A stretch of 64,000 nt of DNA from Paenibacillus plantiphilus (GTDB lineage: Bacteria; Bacillota; Bacilli; Paenibacillales; Paenibacillaceae), in contig NZ_CAKMMF010000004.1 of assembly GCF_927798095.1 (NCBI RefSeq), forward strand, positions 62,001 to 126,000, given 5' to 3'. Position 1 is the stretch's first letter, and the number at the start of each line of letters is the position of its first letter. Positions 51,149-60,923 of the stretch are shown here, in pieces. Under the pieces are notes generated by a model. It did not search any database and was not told where the DNA came from. It worked only from the letters and a program-made list of their open reading frames with translations. Position numbers and translations under genes: made by a program.

Positions 51149-54121
51149 TTAGCGGCGTGTCCGGTTTTTGGCAGCGAGCAGTCGGTTGATGGTTGTGCCG
51201 GTTTCACCAGAATCTGCTGGCTTGGAGCCAGACGCAGCTGCAGTGGAATCTGCGGGAGCTTGTTTGCGCTCGTCACCAGCTGCTCTGTCAGACCGTTCTG
51301 CCACAGGAGGTTTCCCCTTCAATACGACGCTACCGTCGGATCTTGGCTCCCTATGAGCAGCATTGCCGCTAGTTCCGCTTCGCGTGTCAGCACCGTGGCC
51401 ATTCAATGACCCCTTTCCTCTGCCGTAAAAGGAATCCACACGACCTTTGCGTTTCTGCAGCCTTGAAACGGATGCGGCTCCTTCCGGCCTCGGAGATCGG
51501 GGCTGACTCCATAGCCGTTGTCTCAACAATCCGACAGCCGAAGCGATGCTCGACCATTGTATAGACACCCGCCTGATTGCAATATCAGCCAGCCATAGCA
51601 AAAGTGCGGCAATCAGCAGCAGCCGTGTGACATCTATAAACTCGCGGCTGCTTATCGGGTCAGTACGGAAGACTTCCGCAGCATTGTCCACTGCCAGCAC
51701 CCGGCCTCCGGTCAGCGCCGCGAGCTGCTCCAGCTTGACAGTGCCATCGCCCTTGGCAATTCGGTACTCCTGCGAGTAGGGGATGACGAATCCGGCAAGC
51801 ATTCCTTCATCCTCATTATCTTGAGCTTGCTCGCCACCGACTGCTCGCGGAGCAATTCGGGCGACATAAGCACCGGGTCCCGCCGCTGGAAGATGAACCT
51901 CGAATTCTCCTGGCGAGGTAGGGATTGCAGATAATTGCTGAGTCGCTCCTTTTTCGTCTGTCACATCGACCTTTAGTCCAGCCGAGCCGCTTCTATCAGA
52001 GCCTTCACTTGTTATTTGCAATCTCGCTTCACTGCCTTCTACTGAGGCCGTTACTTCATACGGATCAGCAGCAAACTGCGGGAAGGTCCATTTCACCCAT
52101 TTCGTGAACAGCTCGGAAAATTTGGACCACTCCACCCAATCACGGGACCATTTGCCTGTCAAATCGCTCGTCCAGGCCACAGAACGGCCAGATCCGTACT
52201 GCCAGCGCGCAAGCAGCGGATCGCCATCCGGGGACAGCAAAATCGTTTCTGCCGTTTCTTTAGCCGTTGTCGCGACATATGCTTGAATCTCCGGCACGCC
52301 GCTTTCCAAGTCTGCCGCCCAATTTCCAGCTCGACCTAATGCCGGTATGAACGGTTGGTTGACAATGTACGTCCGTGACATAAGCACCGCCTCCCTGCTG
52401 AAAATAGCAGGAAGCGTGCTCTCATCATTCGTGAAATAGTAGCGTCCTTTGGCCCCTTCCGCAAGCGCGCGCAGCAGATTCGTATCCGCCCCGTTGCCAA
52501 TCGCAACGGACGAGAGCGTAATCTGATTGTCTGTCATCGATTGCGTCAATGAGCTGTACCCCGGATTGCTCGCAGATTGCCCATCCGTAAGCAGAATGAT
52601 ATGCTTGCGCTCCGTGTTCACTTCCAGCATTGCTCTGTACGCCATATCAAGCGAGGAATAGATTTCTGTACCGCCGTCTGCATGTATGCCTAGAATGTCG
52701 CTGATAACCGTCTCCTTGTCATCCAGCCTCGTAGGATCGACAACCCACCATGGCTTATTGTCAAAGGCAAGCACACCGACGGTATCCTGCTCTCTCATCA
52801 GCTCAACCGTACGCATCGCCGCTTCCTTTGCAAGCTCAATGTTCGCACCGCCCATGCTTCCCGATTTGTCAATGACGAGAATAAGTCCAAGGGACGGGAG
52901 CTGCCGTTTTCCTTTGAGCTCCATATAGACCGGAAGCGCTCGTTCCACTGGTGTCTTGAAATAGCCGCCCAGCCCGTAGCTGTCCTCGCCGCCAATCTTG
53001 ACGAGCCCGATGCCGTAGTCAGAAACTGCCTTGCTCAGCCATTCCATTGGTTTAGCAGCAATTCTAGTTGCAGGGATATTGTTCAGTACAATGCTGTCGT
53101 ATCGCGCATAATCTGCCAGCTCTTGGGGCAGCTGCTCCGGCTGAATGATTTCGGTCCGAATATGAGACGCTTCAAGGGCAGCAACAATATTGCCCGAATC
53201 ATCCGGCTTGCCTTCAACTACGAGTACTGTCGGCGGCCCGTTCACGCGACTATATGCATAGCCGCTATTGTTCTCGGCCTGCTCGTCTCCTGCGGCAAAC
53301 AGTTCTGCCCGATAGCGGTGAAAGCCTGTTCCAGAGGCAATGCTTTGCAGCATAAAACGGTTTTCGCCCCGTTCCAATGTTACGGACTGCTTCACCAGCT
53401 CCGTATTGTCTTCGTACAAGCGCAATTCCGCTTCACCGGCAAAGGTGCTTGCAACTGTGATCTCGAACGTGAATTTCTCGGCTTGCTTCAATGATTTCGG
53501 AACATCCAGCCGCTCAATCGCAGCATCCTTGCGCTCTGGCGGTGCAATCGGGAGGACATCAACAACGATGCCTCTATGCTGCAATAGACGTCCTTGTCTC
53601 ATGAGATTGCCCACATTCTCCTCGCCGTCGGAAAGAAGCACGATCCTGCCGCCTTCCTCTCCGAGCATGCCCGATGCAAGCTGAAGACCATGTGAAAGAT
53701 GGCTGTAATTCGGATTAATCGTCGTCCGGAATGGTAGCGAAGCCTCCGTCCTTTCCGTTCCCGAACCAGCGGAGAGCGACCGCTCCACCAAGGCATCCAG
53801 GCCAAGGGATACAACAGCAGAACGGTCCTCCTGATCCTTGCCCCTGACCGCTTCGCCGATCCAGCCTCCAAGCGCTTTGTCCGCCTGAAGACTGGCTGAA
53901 CGGTCAGCTACAAATACAATATCCCGCTGGGATTGAATCCAATAAGGGCTCAAGCCAGAAGCAACCATTATAATAAGCAGCATAGTCAGTGCGCGTACTC
54001 CAATAGCGGTATGCTTGCGCGCGCCGGTCAAACGCAGTGTTGAACGGTACATCCACCACAGCATGCCGACCCAGGGCAGAAGCAGCAGCAGAAACCAAGG
54101 ATGCTCAAATTGCACGCCCAC
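51149..54121 (-). CDS. membrane protein with two VWA domains and GATase-like fold
   Basis: About 990 residues. Two N-terminal TM helices, a first VWA-like segment with DRSASLQ (about 73), a glutamine-amidotransferase-like region (VLVVEGKPDDSGNIVAALEA), then a canonical VWA domain with MIDAS DKSGSMGG (about 418), the Thr in DGGTEIYSS and Asp in LLTDGQS, a beta-rich C-terminal half, and a last TM helix (LLLIAALLLWLADIAI) before a basic Ser/Gly-rich cytoplasmic tail. The likely start is GTG 54121, inside the end of the upstream BatA-like gene behind GGGGGTG. The last gene of the MoxR cluster. VWA proteins of such clusters are thought to be MoxR clients. Confidence 0.82.
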   Translation of the reverse strand: MGVQFEHPWFLLLLLPWVGMLWWMYRSTLRLTGARKHTAIGVRALTMLLIIMVASGLSPYWIQSQRDIVFVADRSASLQADKALGGWIGEAVRGKDQEDRSAVVSLGLDALVERSLSAGSGTERTEASLPFRTTINPNYSHLSHGLQLASGMLGEEGGRIVLLSDGEENVGNLMRQGRLLQHRGIVVDVLPIAPPERKDAAIERLDVPKSLKQAEKFTFEITVASTFAGEAELRLYEDNTELVKQSVTLERGENRFMLQSIASGTGFHRYRAELFAAGDEQAENNSGYAYSRVNGPPTVLVVEGKPDDSGNIVAALEASHIRTEIIQPEQLPQELADYARYDSIVLNNIPATRIAAKPMEWLSKAVSDYGIGLVKIGGEDSYGLGGYFKTPVERALPVYMELKGKRQLPSLGLILVIDKSGSMGGANIELAKEAAMRTVELMREQDTVGVLAFDNKPWWVVDPTRLDDKETVISDILGIHADGGTEIYSSLDMAYRAMLEVNTERKHIILLTDGQSASNPGYSSLTQSMTDNQITLSSVAIGNGADTNLLRALAEGAKGRYYFTNDESTLPAIFSREAVLMSRTYIVNQPFIPALGRAGNWAADLESGVPEIQAYVATTAKETAETILLSPDGDPLLARWQYGSGRSVAWTSDLTGKWSRDWVEWSKFSELFTKWVKWTFPQFAADPYEVTASVEGSEARLQITSEGSDRSGSAGLKVDVTDEKGATQQLSAIPTSPGEFEVHLPAAGPGAYVARIAPRAVGGEQAQDNEDEGMLAGFVIPYSQEYRIAKGDGTVKLEQLAALTGGRVLAVDNAAEVFRTDPISSREFIDVTRLLLIAALLLWLADIAIRRVSIQWSSIASAVGLLRQRLWSQPRSPRPEGAASVSRLQKRKGRVDSFYGRGKGSLNGHGADTRSGTSGNAAHREPRSDGSVVLKGKPPVAERSDRAAGDERKQAPADSTAAASGSKPADSGETGTTINRLLAAKNRTRR

Positions 54122-56114
54122 GACTGAACACCCCCCATTCCATAAGCATGACAACAACCAGCAGCAGCGCAATCCATCGGATAAGCGAATCCGCATCCTG
54201 CGAGCCTGTGCTCTTCGTCTGCGCAGCCGCCGATCCGCTCTCGCCTTCCCATCCATCGGAGGTGAAGACGAGCGGCGCTTCATCCAGCCCCATCGAGAAC
54301 TCGCGTTGATCCCCAATAACAGCCGCATATCGAGTTGCAATGGTTTGCTGCTTCACATCCTGCTCGACGAAGCGGTACAGGCCGGGAATATTCGGTACCG
54401 TTTGGGACGAAGCTAACCCATCCTCGCCTTGCTCAGCCTCCAGCTTTCCAGCAGCGCTTGCGTAATTCTCCAATCCTGGCGTGGGCTCGACCAGCTCCCA
54501 CAATGCACTTACGGCCCCGCCAGCATAATCAATATCAAGCGAAGACCCTGAAGACACTTGACCAAGCTGCTGCATTCCGCCCCCGCTCATCCACTGTGCC
54601 GCCTGTGCGGCCAATATTGGAAACTCCGGACGAAGCGGAAGATCAGAATGATGCAGATCAAACGTAAACAGCAGCATCGGCCTGCCGTCCTCCTTGCCCG
54701 CATAAACCGCAGCATATCCGCCATATTTGACGATAGGCTCTCCCCAATTCACGGCATCCGTCTGCACGAGCTTCGCAATATGCGTATCTTCAAAGGACAA
54801 GAAGCGAGTTACCGCATGCTCTGTAATTTCCACCCTGTTATGCTGAGGCTCTACGACTCTTGATTTACTTGAGGGGGCGCTACTTGCGTCCTCCATCCGC
54901 CAAATTGGCTTGCTGTCAATAAGCTGCTGCCATTCTGGAGCTGACAGCTCCTCTTCGGGAATGCTGTCAAGCACAATCCAGTCGACAGCATCTGTAGTAT
55001 TCTGTTGCGGTTCAAATGCAGCAGGATCTACTACGATCGTCTCAATCCCCGCCAACTGCAATGCCTTGTCAAGAAAGAGATTGCCCTTCGTCACCAGCAA
55101 TGCAGTCGTCTCCTTGGAGGATGCCGAGAAGCGATACAAGACATTGTCTGCTGCATAGATGTCCTCCGCGCCTTCCAGCTGAGCCTTGTATACACCCGCA
55201 ATCGGCAAATTATCGACCGTCACGCTCTCCCACGCTCCTGGCGCGACATGAACCGATGCGTCCCCAACTGGCCGCTCGTTGCGATCCACATAGATACCGG
55301 CTTTTATCTCCACAGGCTTGTCGCCGTCATTGCGCAGCGTCACAACCGCAATCGCTTGATCCGGCTGTGCAGGGTCAGCTTTAACACCGAATGCAGCTAC
55401 CGCCAGATTAGCTTTCTCCACACCGTTCACCTTCACGATCTCCATCGGCGACTGAATGGACAGACCTCTGGCGGCGGCAGCATCTGGCCAGCTTCCATCC
55501 GTGATTAGAACGATGGTCCCCTTCATTCTGGCCTCATCATCCCGAAGCAGCGCATCAGCCATCGAGACCGCTGCCGCCCCGTCCACCTCGCCGAAGGTCG
55601 GCGTCATTTCAGTTACCGCCTTCTCAAGCTTGTCCTTATTCCGCTCACGCAGCGAGACAATCTGAGGATCCCGTCCTGTCGCTATCACTGTGACTTCCGC
55701 ATCGCTTCCTGCCCCCTCCTCTAGCCACTGAAGCGCGGCTGACTGCGCCGCCTCGAATTTGGACATTCCCCGCGTTTGCATGCCGCTGGCGCTATTCGGC
55801 TCCGCCAATCCTGTCATGCTGGCCGACCGGTCCAGTACGAGAACATAATGTCCACTCTTTCCAGATGTTTTCCATATACCAGGGTTCATCAGAGCCAGTA
55901 CCAATAGAGCAGCTGCGAGCAGCTGGAGCAAGAGCAGCAGCGATCTTCTGAGCTTCTGCCAAGGCCGATTCGCTTCCTGTTCCTTAAGTGCCCGGTTCCA
56001 GAGCAAGTGACTGGATATTTCCGTATCGATATACGTTCGCTTGAGCATGTACAGAAGAACAATAACCGGCAGCGACAATGCAAACCAAAGCGACGTCAGC
56101 GATTGGAAAAACAT
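54105..56114 (-). CDS. BatA-type membrane protein with VWA domain
   Basis: 669 residues. The N-terminal BatA region is FALSLPVIVLLYMLKRTY with ISSHLLWNRALKEQEANRPW; a second TM helix is at about 58-77. A VWA domain follows with DRSASMTG (about 95) and LITDGSWPD, then a CARDB-like segment (VTLRNDGDKPVEIKAGIYVD) and a GATase-like part, and a final TM helix (WIALLLVVVMLMEWG). It resembles aerotolerance-operon BatA proteins. It shares the operon with MoxR and DUF58 genes upstream and overlaps the next gene by 17 bases. Confidence 0.82.
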   Translation of the reverse strand: MFFQSLTSLWFALSLPVIVLLYMLKRTYIDTEISSHLLWNRALKEQEANRPWQKLRRSLLLLLQLLAAALLVLALMNPGIWKTSGKSGHYVLVLDRSASMTGLAEPNSASGMQTRGMSKFEAAQSAALQWLEEGAGSDAEVTVIATGRDPQIVSLRERNKDKLEKAVTEMTPTFGEVDGAAAVSMADALLRDDEARMKGTIVLITDGSWPDAAAARGLSIQSPMEIVKVNGVEKANLAVAAFGVKADPAQPDQAIAVVTLRNDGDKPVEIKAGIYVDRNERPVGDASVHVAPGAWESVTVDNLPIAGVYKAQLEGAEDIYAADNVLYRFSASSKETTALLVTKGNLFLDKALQLAGIETIVVDPAAFEPQQNTTDAVDWIVLDSIPEEELSAPEWQQLIDSKPIWRMEDASSAPSSKSRVVEPQHNRVEITEHAVTRFLSFEDTHIAKLVQTDAVNWGEPIVKYGGYAAVYAGKEDGRPMLLFTFDLHHSDLPLRPEFPILAAQAAQWMSGGGMQQLGQVSSGSSLDIDYAGGAVSALWELVEPTPGLENYASAAGKLEAEQGEDGLASSQTVPNIPGLYRFVEQDVKQQTIATRYAAVIGDQREFSMGLDEAPLVFTSDGWEGESGSAAAQTKSTGSQDADSLIRWIALLLVVVMLMEWGVFSRGRAI

Positions 56115-56169
56115 GCCTCAGCCCCCCTTTCTATTACCGTAGCTGCGCGTATAAGCTAATCGGTAAATC

Positions 56170-57186
56170 TCATCTCATTAAACCGGATTCCTGCAGGAGC
56201 TTCACCACAGCTTGCTCCAGCGGCAAACCGCTGTCCAGCAGCAAATAAACCGCTCCCCGTTGTCCGCAATAGCCTCGGATCCTTTCACAATGCTCTGCAA
56301 CAGCTTGCTTGTATGCTTGCAGTACATTTGCCCCAATCGCAACATCCTTGCCCGTTCCTTGCTCGCTGTCAATCAGCTTCAGCTCTCCTTGCAGAGCTGG
56401 ACGAAGCTCCTCCGGCGATAAAATATGTACAAAAACAACCTCCTGGCCCGCTCCGATCAGAGAAGAAATCGTCCGCTCAATGCCATGCTCATACAGACCA
56501 TCGGTGAACAGCCATGTCTGTCCCGCTCGTCGCGGGAGACCCGCCGCCGATACGATAGCCGCTGAGAGATCGTCATTGCCTGCATGATGTGCGGTCTGCT
56601 CTACAGCTTCGCTATTGTCTGCATCAGTGAGATAACGAAGAAGCTTCATTGCGCTGACACGGCCCCGCAGAGGCGGAAGCTCGCTCTTAATCTCATCCGA
56701 GAACAGCTTGACGCTGACCCGATCCTCTCCGGCAAGCGACAGATAGCCGACTGCTGCGGCAAGCCGCAGCGCATAACGAAGCTTGCTGCCGTCCTGCCCG
56801 GCTGGTTTGTCTTGTCCAGAGGACGGACTGTGTTCCCCTTTGCTCCCACGTCGGCCATCGAATGACATGGAGCGGGAGACATCGACATACATATGAACGA
56901 GAAGCTCCTGTTCGTCCCAATATTGACGGACGAAAGCGCGGCCTGACCGACCGTATACATTCCAGTCAATTCGACGAATATCGTCACCAGGCGCGTAAGG
57001 GCGATAATCAGCAAATTCCAACGAGCTGCCGAGTGAGCGAGAGCGCCTCTTGCCTTGAATTGTGCCGCGAATCCGATTCTTGGACACGATAGACAACCGG
57101 CTCAATCGTTCCAGCAAAGCGGGATCAAGCAGAAGCTCCCGTCTTGCGCTTTCAGCAGAAGGAGGATTGAAATTATGATCGCTCAT
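56170..57186 (-). CDS. DUF58 (VWA-like) protein
   Basis: 338 residues, soluble. The DUF58 core GSSLEFADYRPYAPGDDIRR, then IDWNVYGRSGRAFVRQYWDEQE, lies at about 52-95. A VWA-like region follows: VDVSRSMSF (about 102), then WLFTDGLYEHG. DUF58 proteins are standard partners of MoxR AAA ATPases. The start overlaps the moxR stop by four bases (ATGA), implying matched output. The VWA MIDAS motif is nearly canonical (DVSRS). Confidence 0.88.
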   Translation of the reverse strand: MSDHNFNPPSAESARRELLLDPALLERLSRLSIVSKNRIRGTIQGKRRSRSLGSSLEFADYRPYAPGDDIRRIDWNVYGRSGRAFVRQYWDEQELLVHMYVDVSRSMSFDGRRGSKGEHSPSSGQDKPAGQDGSKLRYALRLAAAVGYLSLAGEDRVSVKLFSDEIKSELPPLRGRVSAMKLLRYLTDADNSEAVEQTAHHAGNDDLSAAIVSAAGLPRRAGQTWLFTDGLYEHGIERTISSLIGAGQEVVFVHILSPEELRPALQGELKLIDSEQGTGKDVAIGANVLQAYKQAVAEHCERIRGYCGQRGAVYLLLDSGLPLEQAVVKLLQESGLMR

Positions 57187-58172
57187 CGCTGCAATTCCAA
57201 TAGATCAAGAATACTCCCCACGATAGTATCGGTTCGCATTCCCATCGACTGGCCTTCATAACCAAGCACAATACGATGACGAAGCGCCGGAATCGCAGTG
57301 GAACGAATATCCTGCCAGGAGACATGCAGCCTGCCTGATGTCAGCGCACGCACCTTGCTCGCAGCAATGATCGATTGAATCGCTCTCGGTCCGCCGCCGT
57401 AACGGACAAACTGCTTCACAGGATCAGGTGAATCCGCCTCATCCGGATGTGTCATCATGAGCAGCTTGACAGCGAGATCGAGTATTTCATCGGCAACGAG
57501 CACTTCTTTAGCATAAGCTTGCAGCTTGCCCAGATCAGCAGAGGACAGCATACGGTTCGCACTTTCCCCTGTCGCTGCTGTCGTTCGCTGAACGATCAGC
57601 TTCAATTCCTCTCTTGTTGGAAAAGCAACATCCAGCTTGAGCAGGAAACGGTCCAGCTGCGCTTCCGGAAGCGGATAAGTTCCCTCCTGCTCAAGCGGAT
57701 TTTGCGTAGCCAGCACGAAGAACGGCTTCGGCAGCAAATGGGTTTCGCCAGCCGCCGTTACCGTCTTCTCCTGCATCGCTTCAAGCAGGGCGCTCTGCGT
57801 CTTGGGTGTCGCCCTGTTAATCTCATCTGCCAGAACAATATTGCCGAAGATCGGCCCCGGCTGGAACCGGTAGGACGTCTGGCCCTGTGTGCCGAACTCC
57901 ACCAAATTCGTGCCTGTAATATCGGAGGGCATCAAATCCGGCGTAAATTGAATTCTGGAAAACTCCAAATCAAGCGTGTCCGCAATGGTCCTGACGAGCA
58001 TTGTCTTGCCTAGCCCCGGAATGCCCTCCAGCAGAGCATGTCCTCCGGCGATAATTGCCCACAGCAGCTGCTCGACAATTTCATTTTGACCGACAATAAC
58101 GCGACCGATCTCTTGCTTCACAGCCTCGACTGTTTCCACTGCCCATGCGACCTGTTCTTTCGATTGCAGCAT
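57183..58172 (-). CDS. MoxR-family AAA+ ATPase
   Basis: About 329 residues from ATG 58172 behind AGAGGTGAG. Walker A GIPGLGKTMLVRT (about 46-54), RIQFTPDLMPSDITGTN (MoxR signature), Walker B NIVLADEINRA (about 117), sensor I ATQNPLEQEGTYPLPEAQLDRF with the arginine-finger region. MoxR ATPases act as chaperone-like motors on VWA proteins, often inserting metal or maturing complexes. The gene is in the middle of an operon with DUF58 and two VWA membrane proteins; the client enzyme is not evident in the window. Confidence 0.93.
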   Translation of the reverse strand: MLQSKEQVAWAVETVEAVKQEIGRVIVGQNEIVEQLLWAIIAGGHALLEGIPGLGKTMLVRTIADTLDLEFSRIQFTPDLMPSDITGTNLVEFGTQGQTSYRFQPGPIFGNIVLADEINRATPKTQSALLEAMQEKTVTAAGETHLLPKPFFVLATQNPLEQEGTYPLPEAQLDRFLLKLDVAFPTREELKLIVQRTTAATGESANRMLSSADLGKLQAYAKEVLVADEILDLAVKLLMMTHPDEADSPDPVKQFVRYGGGPRAIQSIIAASKVRALTSGRLHVSWQDIRSTAIPALRHRIVLGYEGQSMGMRTDTIVGSILDLLELQR

Positions 58173-58202
58173 GATCTCACCTCTTCTATGTGCTTCCTTC
58201 AT

Positions 58203-59951
58203 TTAGCGATTTGGCTGTATTTCGTCAAAATAATTCCGCACCCGCTCCTGCATGCTTTGCGGCAGCTCATTGCGTGATAGCGCCTGCTTGGCATCGGCAG
58301 CATATTCCGAATAGACATCCTCATAAGGTCGGGATACACCGTCTACCATAGGCGAGGTGCCGCCTGTCTCTATTTGACCGCCAGTGGTGGGACCACTATC
58401 CGTCTGGACATTCCCTGATCCCTCCATCGTACGCGGTGTTGTGACCAAATGCCGGCTGCCGCTGCCAGTGCCAGCTCCAGAACCCGCGCCACTACCAGAA
58501 CCAGACCCACTGCCAGAGCCAGATCCACTACCAGAACCAGATCCACTGCCAGAGCCAGACCCACTGCCAGAGCCAGACCCACTGCCAGAGCCGGAGCTAC
58601 TGCCTGCGCCAGACCCACTGCCAGAGCCGGAGCTACTGCCTGCGCCAGATGTGGAGCCTTGTCCTGACCCCGAGCTCTGTGAGCCTTGGCTGGATCCGCT
58701 CCCAGCCGCTTGATTGCCGATGGCCTGACCAGCGCCGGATGCCGACGATCCGCCGGACCAGCCTGAAGGTACGCCGCCGCCTGAGGAGGCAACCATTCCC
58801 GCGAGCGGCTGACCGCTATCGCCGAGCTGTCCCGCCATCGCGCCTGCCAGCGCCGCCGCCTCGCTCTGGGACAGCTCGCGGCCCAGCGCCTGCTCCAGCG
58901 CGGCGAGCGCATCGCTCTCGCCGCCGTCGCCTTCGGCCGGGTCCGAGCCCTCCCCGGCCGCTTCAAGCGCTTGCCGCGCCGCATTCTGCAGCGCCTCGCG
59001 AAGCTCGGCGCTGCCCTCCGGCGTCGCCGCGGCCGCGCGCTCCAGCTCCGCCGCAAGCGCTTCGCGCTCTTGCGGCGACAGCCGCTTCATCGTCGATCGC
59101 AGATCATCGATCGACGACTTCGCCCCCGAAGCGCTGCGCTGCGCCAGCGCTTCGCCGAGCTCCCGCAGCTGCGGGCTGTCCTGCATCGCAGACGCAGTCG
59201 AATCGAGCCGCTCCAGCGCGGTTTCCGCTTCCGCTGCCAGCTTCTCCAGCTCCCGCTTCGCAGCATCAAGCGCCAGCAGCGCATCGCGCGGATCTTCCAG
59301 CTTCAGCATATCCTGCTGAAGCCGATCAATGGGCTCGCGCAGCTTGTCCTTCACCTTGTCAGGGAGCCCCTTGTTCTCCAGCTTGGCGGTCAGCTCATCC
59401 GCATCCTCCTGAACAATAGCCAGCTGCTCCTTCATCGCCGCAATTGCGATTGCCTTCTCATCCATTTCATTTGGAAGCAGCACCAGCAGTGCTGCGGCTG
59501 CACATGCGGCCAACAACAACGTCGCATATCGTTTATTGTCCCGCAGCTGCGGCAGCGGCAGCTCCTGTTTTCTGGAGTCACAGTAAGATGCAGCAGCTGC
59601 TGAGGCATCCTCGCGCTGCAGCAGCACAATGGGAGACTGGCTGGCAAGCTGGCCAAGCGCCGTTCTAACCGCATCATGAGCGCTGCTGCGGTCCATCACC
59701 CCGGCAGCCTCCGCCGCTGTCACACGTCTAACGATGCCGGCAGCAGCGCCGGCCAAAGGCCCAATAATAACGATATACAGGGCAATTTCCCGCGCATACA
59801 GCAGCGGCCACAGACGGCTTGCGCCCAGCATGAGGAGAGCCGCTGCCATGCCTGCAAGCAATCCGATCGCAATATACTTAATCGCACACAGCAGCTGCAG
59901 ACGACGCTGCACCAGCTTTAGACTGTGAAGCAGACGCTGAGTCCCCTCCAT
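58203..59951 (-). CDS. coiled-coil membrane protein with Ser/Gly repeat (DUF4175-like)
   Basis: 582 residues. Two TM helices near the start (about 23-43 and 57-74), another at about 143-161, then a long Glu/Ala-rich coiled coil (about 165-340), a Ser/Gly low-complexity region (about 400-495, with a long alternating SG tract), and a conserved end [20 protein letters not shown]. This plan and the C-terminal YF motif resemble DUF4175-type proteins found in MoxR clusters. It lies 48 bases after the ABC permease gene and 30 before moxR. Function unknown; a membrane-tethered spacer or scaffold is a guess. Confidence 0.7.
   Translation of the reverse strand: MEGTQRLLHSLKLVQRRLQLLCAIKYIAIGLLAGMAAALLMLGASRLWPLLYAREIALYIVIIGPLAGAAAGIVRRVTAAEAAGVMDRSSAHDAVRTALGQLASQSPIVLLQREDASAAAASYCDSRKQELPLPQLRDNKRYATLLLAACAAAALLVLLPNEMDEKAIAIAAMKEQLAIVQEDADELTAKLENKGLPDKVKDKLREPIDRLQQDMLKLEDPRDALLALDAAKRELEKLAAEAETALERLDSTASAMQDSPQLRELGEALAQRSASGAKSSIDDLRSTMKRLSPQEREALAAELERAAAATPEGSAELREALQNAARQALEAAGEGSDPAEGDGGESDALAALEQALGRELSQSEAAALAGAMAGQLGDSGQPLAGMVASSGGGVPSGWSGGSSASGAGQAIGNQAAGSGSSQGSQSSGSGQGSTSGAGSSSGSGSGSGAGSSSGSGSGSGSGSGSGSGSGSGSGSGSGSGSGSGSGSGAGSGAGTGSGSRHLVTTPRTMEGSGNVQTDSGPTTGGQIETGGTSPMVDGVSRPYEDVYSEYAADAKQALSRNELPQSMQERVRNYFDEIQPNR
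58485..58645 (-). repeat. in-frame Ser-Gly coding minisatellite
   Basis: Plus-strand units of CCACTGCCAGAGCCAGAC and close variants repeat about eight times. They encode alternating Ser-Gly. The period (12 or 18 bp) keeps the frame. Confidence 0.85.
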
Positions 59952-59999
59952 AACGCTTCCCCCCTATTGTGAACTCTCCATCCTGTAAGCTAAGTTCGC

Positions 60000-60923
60000 C
60001 TAAACCTTGCCGCCCCGAATTCGCTTGTAGCGCGGCCTTATATAACGGATCGCCAGCAGTACTGCAATTACAGTCACCACGCTATAAATAATAAGAAATT
60101 CCTGCCATAGCTCCAACGACCGGGCATTCGCTCCTGACGTGTTGAAGACCGCGTTCGTAATTCCGGTGTCAAAAATACTAACGATCGCAGCAATAGGATT
60201 GCTTGCCACAATATGGCCAATCCAGCCGTAATCTGCCGGATTATAACTATTCGTGCTGTTCCGATATATAGCATCCATTATCCGATTCATTAACAAATAG
60301 AGGAAGCCGGTCCCGACAAACATAAACAAAGTAACGCCATAGGTGACAATGACAGATACCATCGTTCGTTTGAACAATGTCGAGAACAGCACGCCCAGCG
60401 AACCGATCACAACCATGACGAAAATAAAAAATAAAAATACGAGCAGCATCTGCTTCGGAGAGATTCCCCCATATAGAAACACCACGCTGTATACCGGCAT
60501 CGTCGATACTACGAGCAGCAGCATGAAGCTCAAGGACGAGAACAGCTTGCTAAGCACGATAGTCGCCGAGCTTTGCTGTGTCGTAAGCAGCAGATTAAGC
60601 GTCTGCTTCTCTCTCTCCCCGCTAATGACCCCAGCCGTTAATCCAGGGGCCATAAAAGCGACAAGACCCAGTTGAACAATACTAATGAAATAAAACATTA
60701 AACGGCTTTGATTCGGATCAAAAGTATTCGAATTGCCGTTCGATAACTCAGTCGTAACATAGATAAACCCGAAAGCCATAGCGCCAATAACGAATAAATA
60801 GAAGAAAAGCGCCCACATCGAACGCGGTGTCCGCATGCGGAGACGAAACTCCTTGTCCAAGACCGGATTAATCAGCTTGGAGCGCCATGAACGTATCCCA
60901 TCGCCTGCTTGAATCTGACTCAT
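60000..60923 (-). CDS. ABC-2 type transporter permease
   Basis: 307 residues with six TM helices. The N-terminal NPVLDKEFRLRMRTPRSMWAL and the loop LTAGVISGEREKQTLNLLLTT are typical of ABC-2 permeases of the NatB/YhaP kind. A large loop between TM5 and TM6 contains YNPADYGWIGHIVASNPIAA. The start overlaps the ATPase stop (ATGA). Together they form an exporter whose substrate is unknown; ABC-2 systems of this kind sometimes act in surface assembly. Confidence 0.88.
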   Translation of the reverse strand: MSQIQAGDGIRSWRSKLINPVLDKEFRLRMRTPRSMWALFFYLFVIGAMAFGFIYVTTELSNGNSNTFDPNQSRLMFYFISIVQLGLVAFMAPGLTAGVISGEREKQTLNLLLTTQQSSATIVLSKLFSSLSFMLLLVVSTMPVYSVVFLYGGISPKQMLLVFLFFIFVMVVIGSLGVLFSTLFKRTMVSVIVTYGVTLFMFVGTGFLYLLMNRIMDAIYRNSTNSYNPADYGWIGHIVASNPIAAIVSIFDTGITNAVFNTSGANARSLELWQEFLIIYSVVTVIAVLLAIRYIRPRYKRIRGGKV

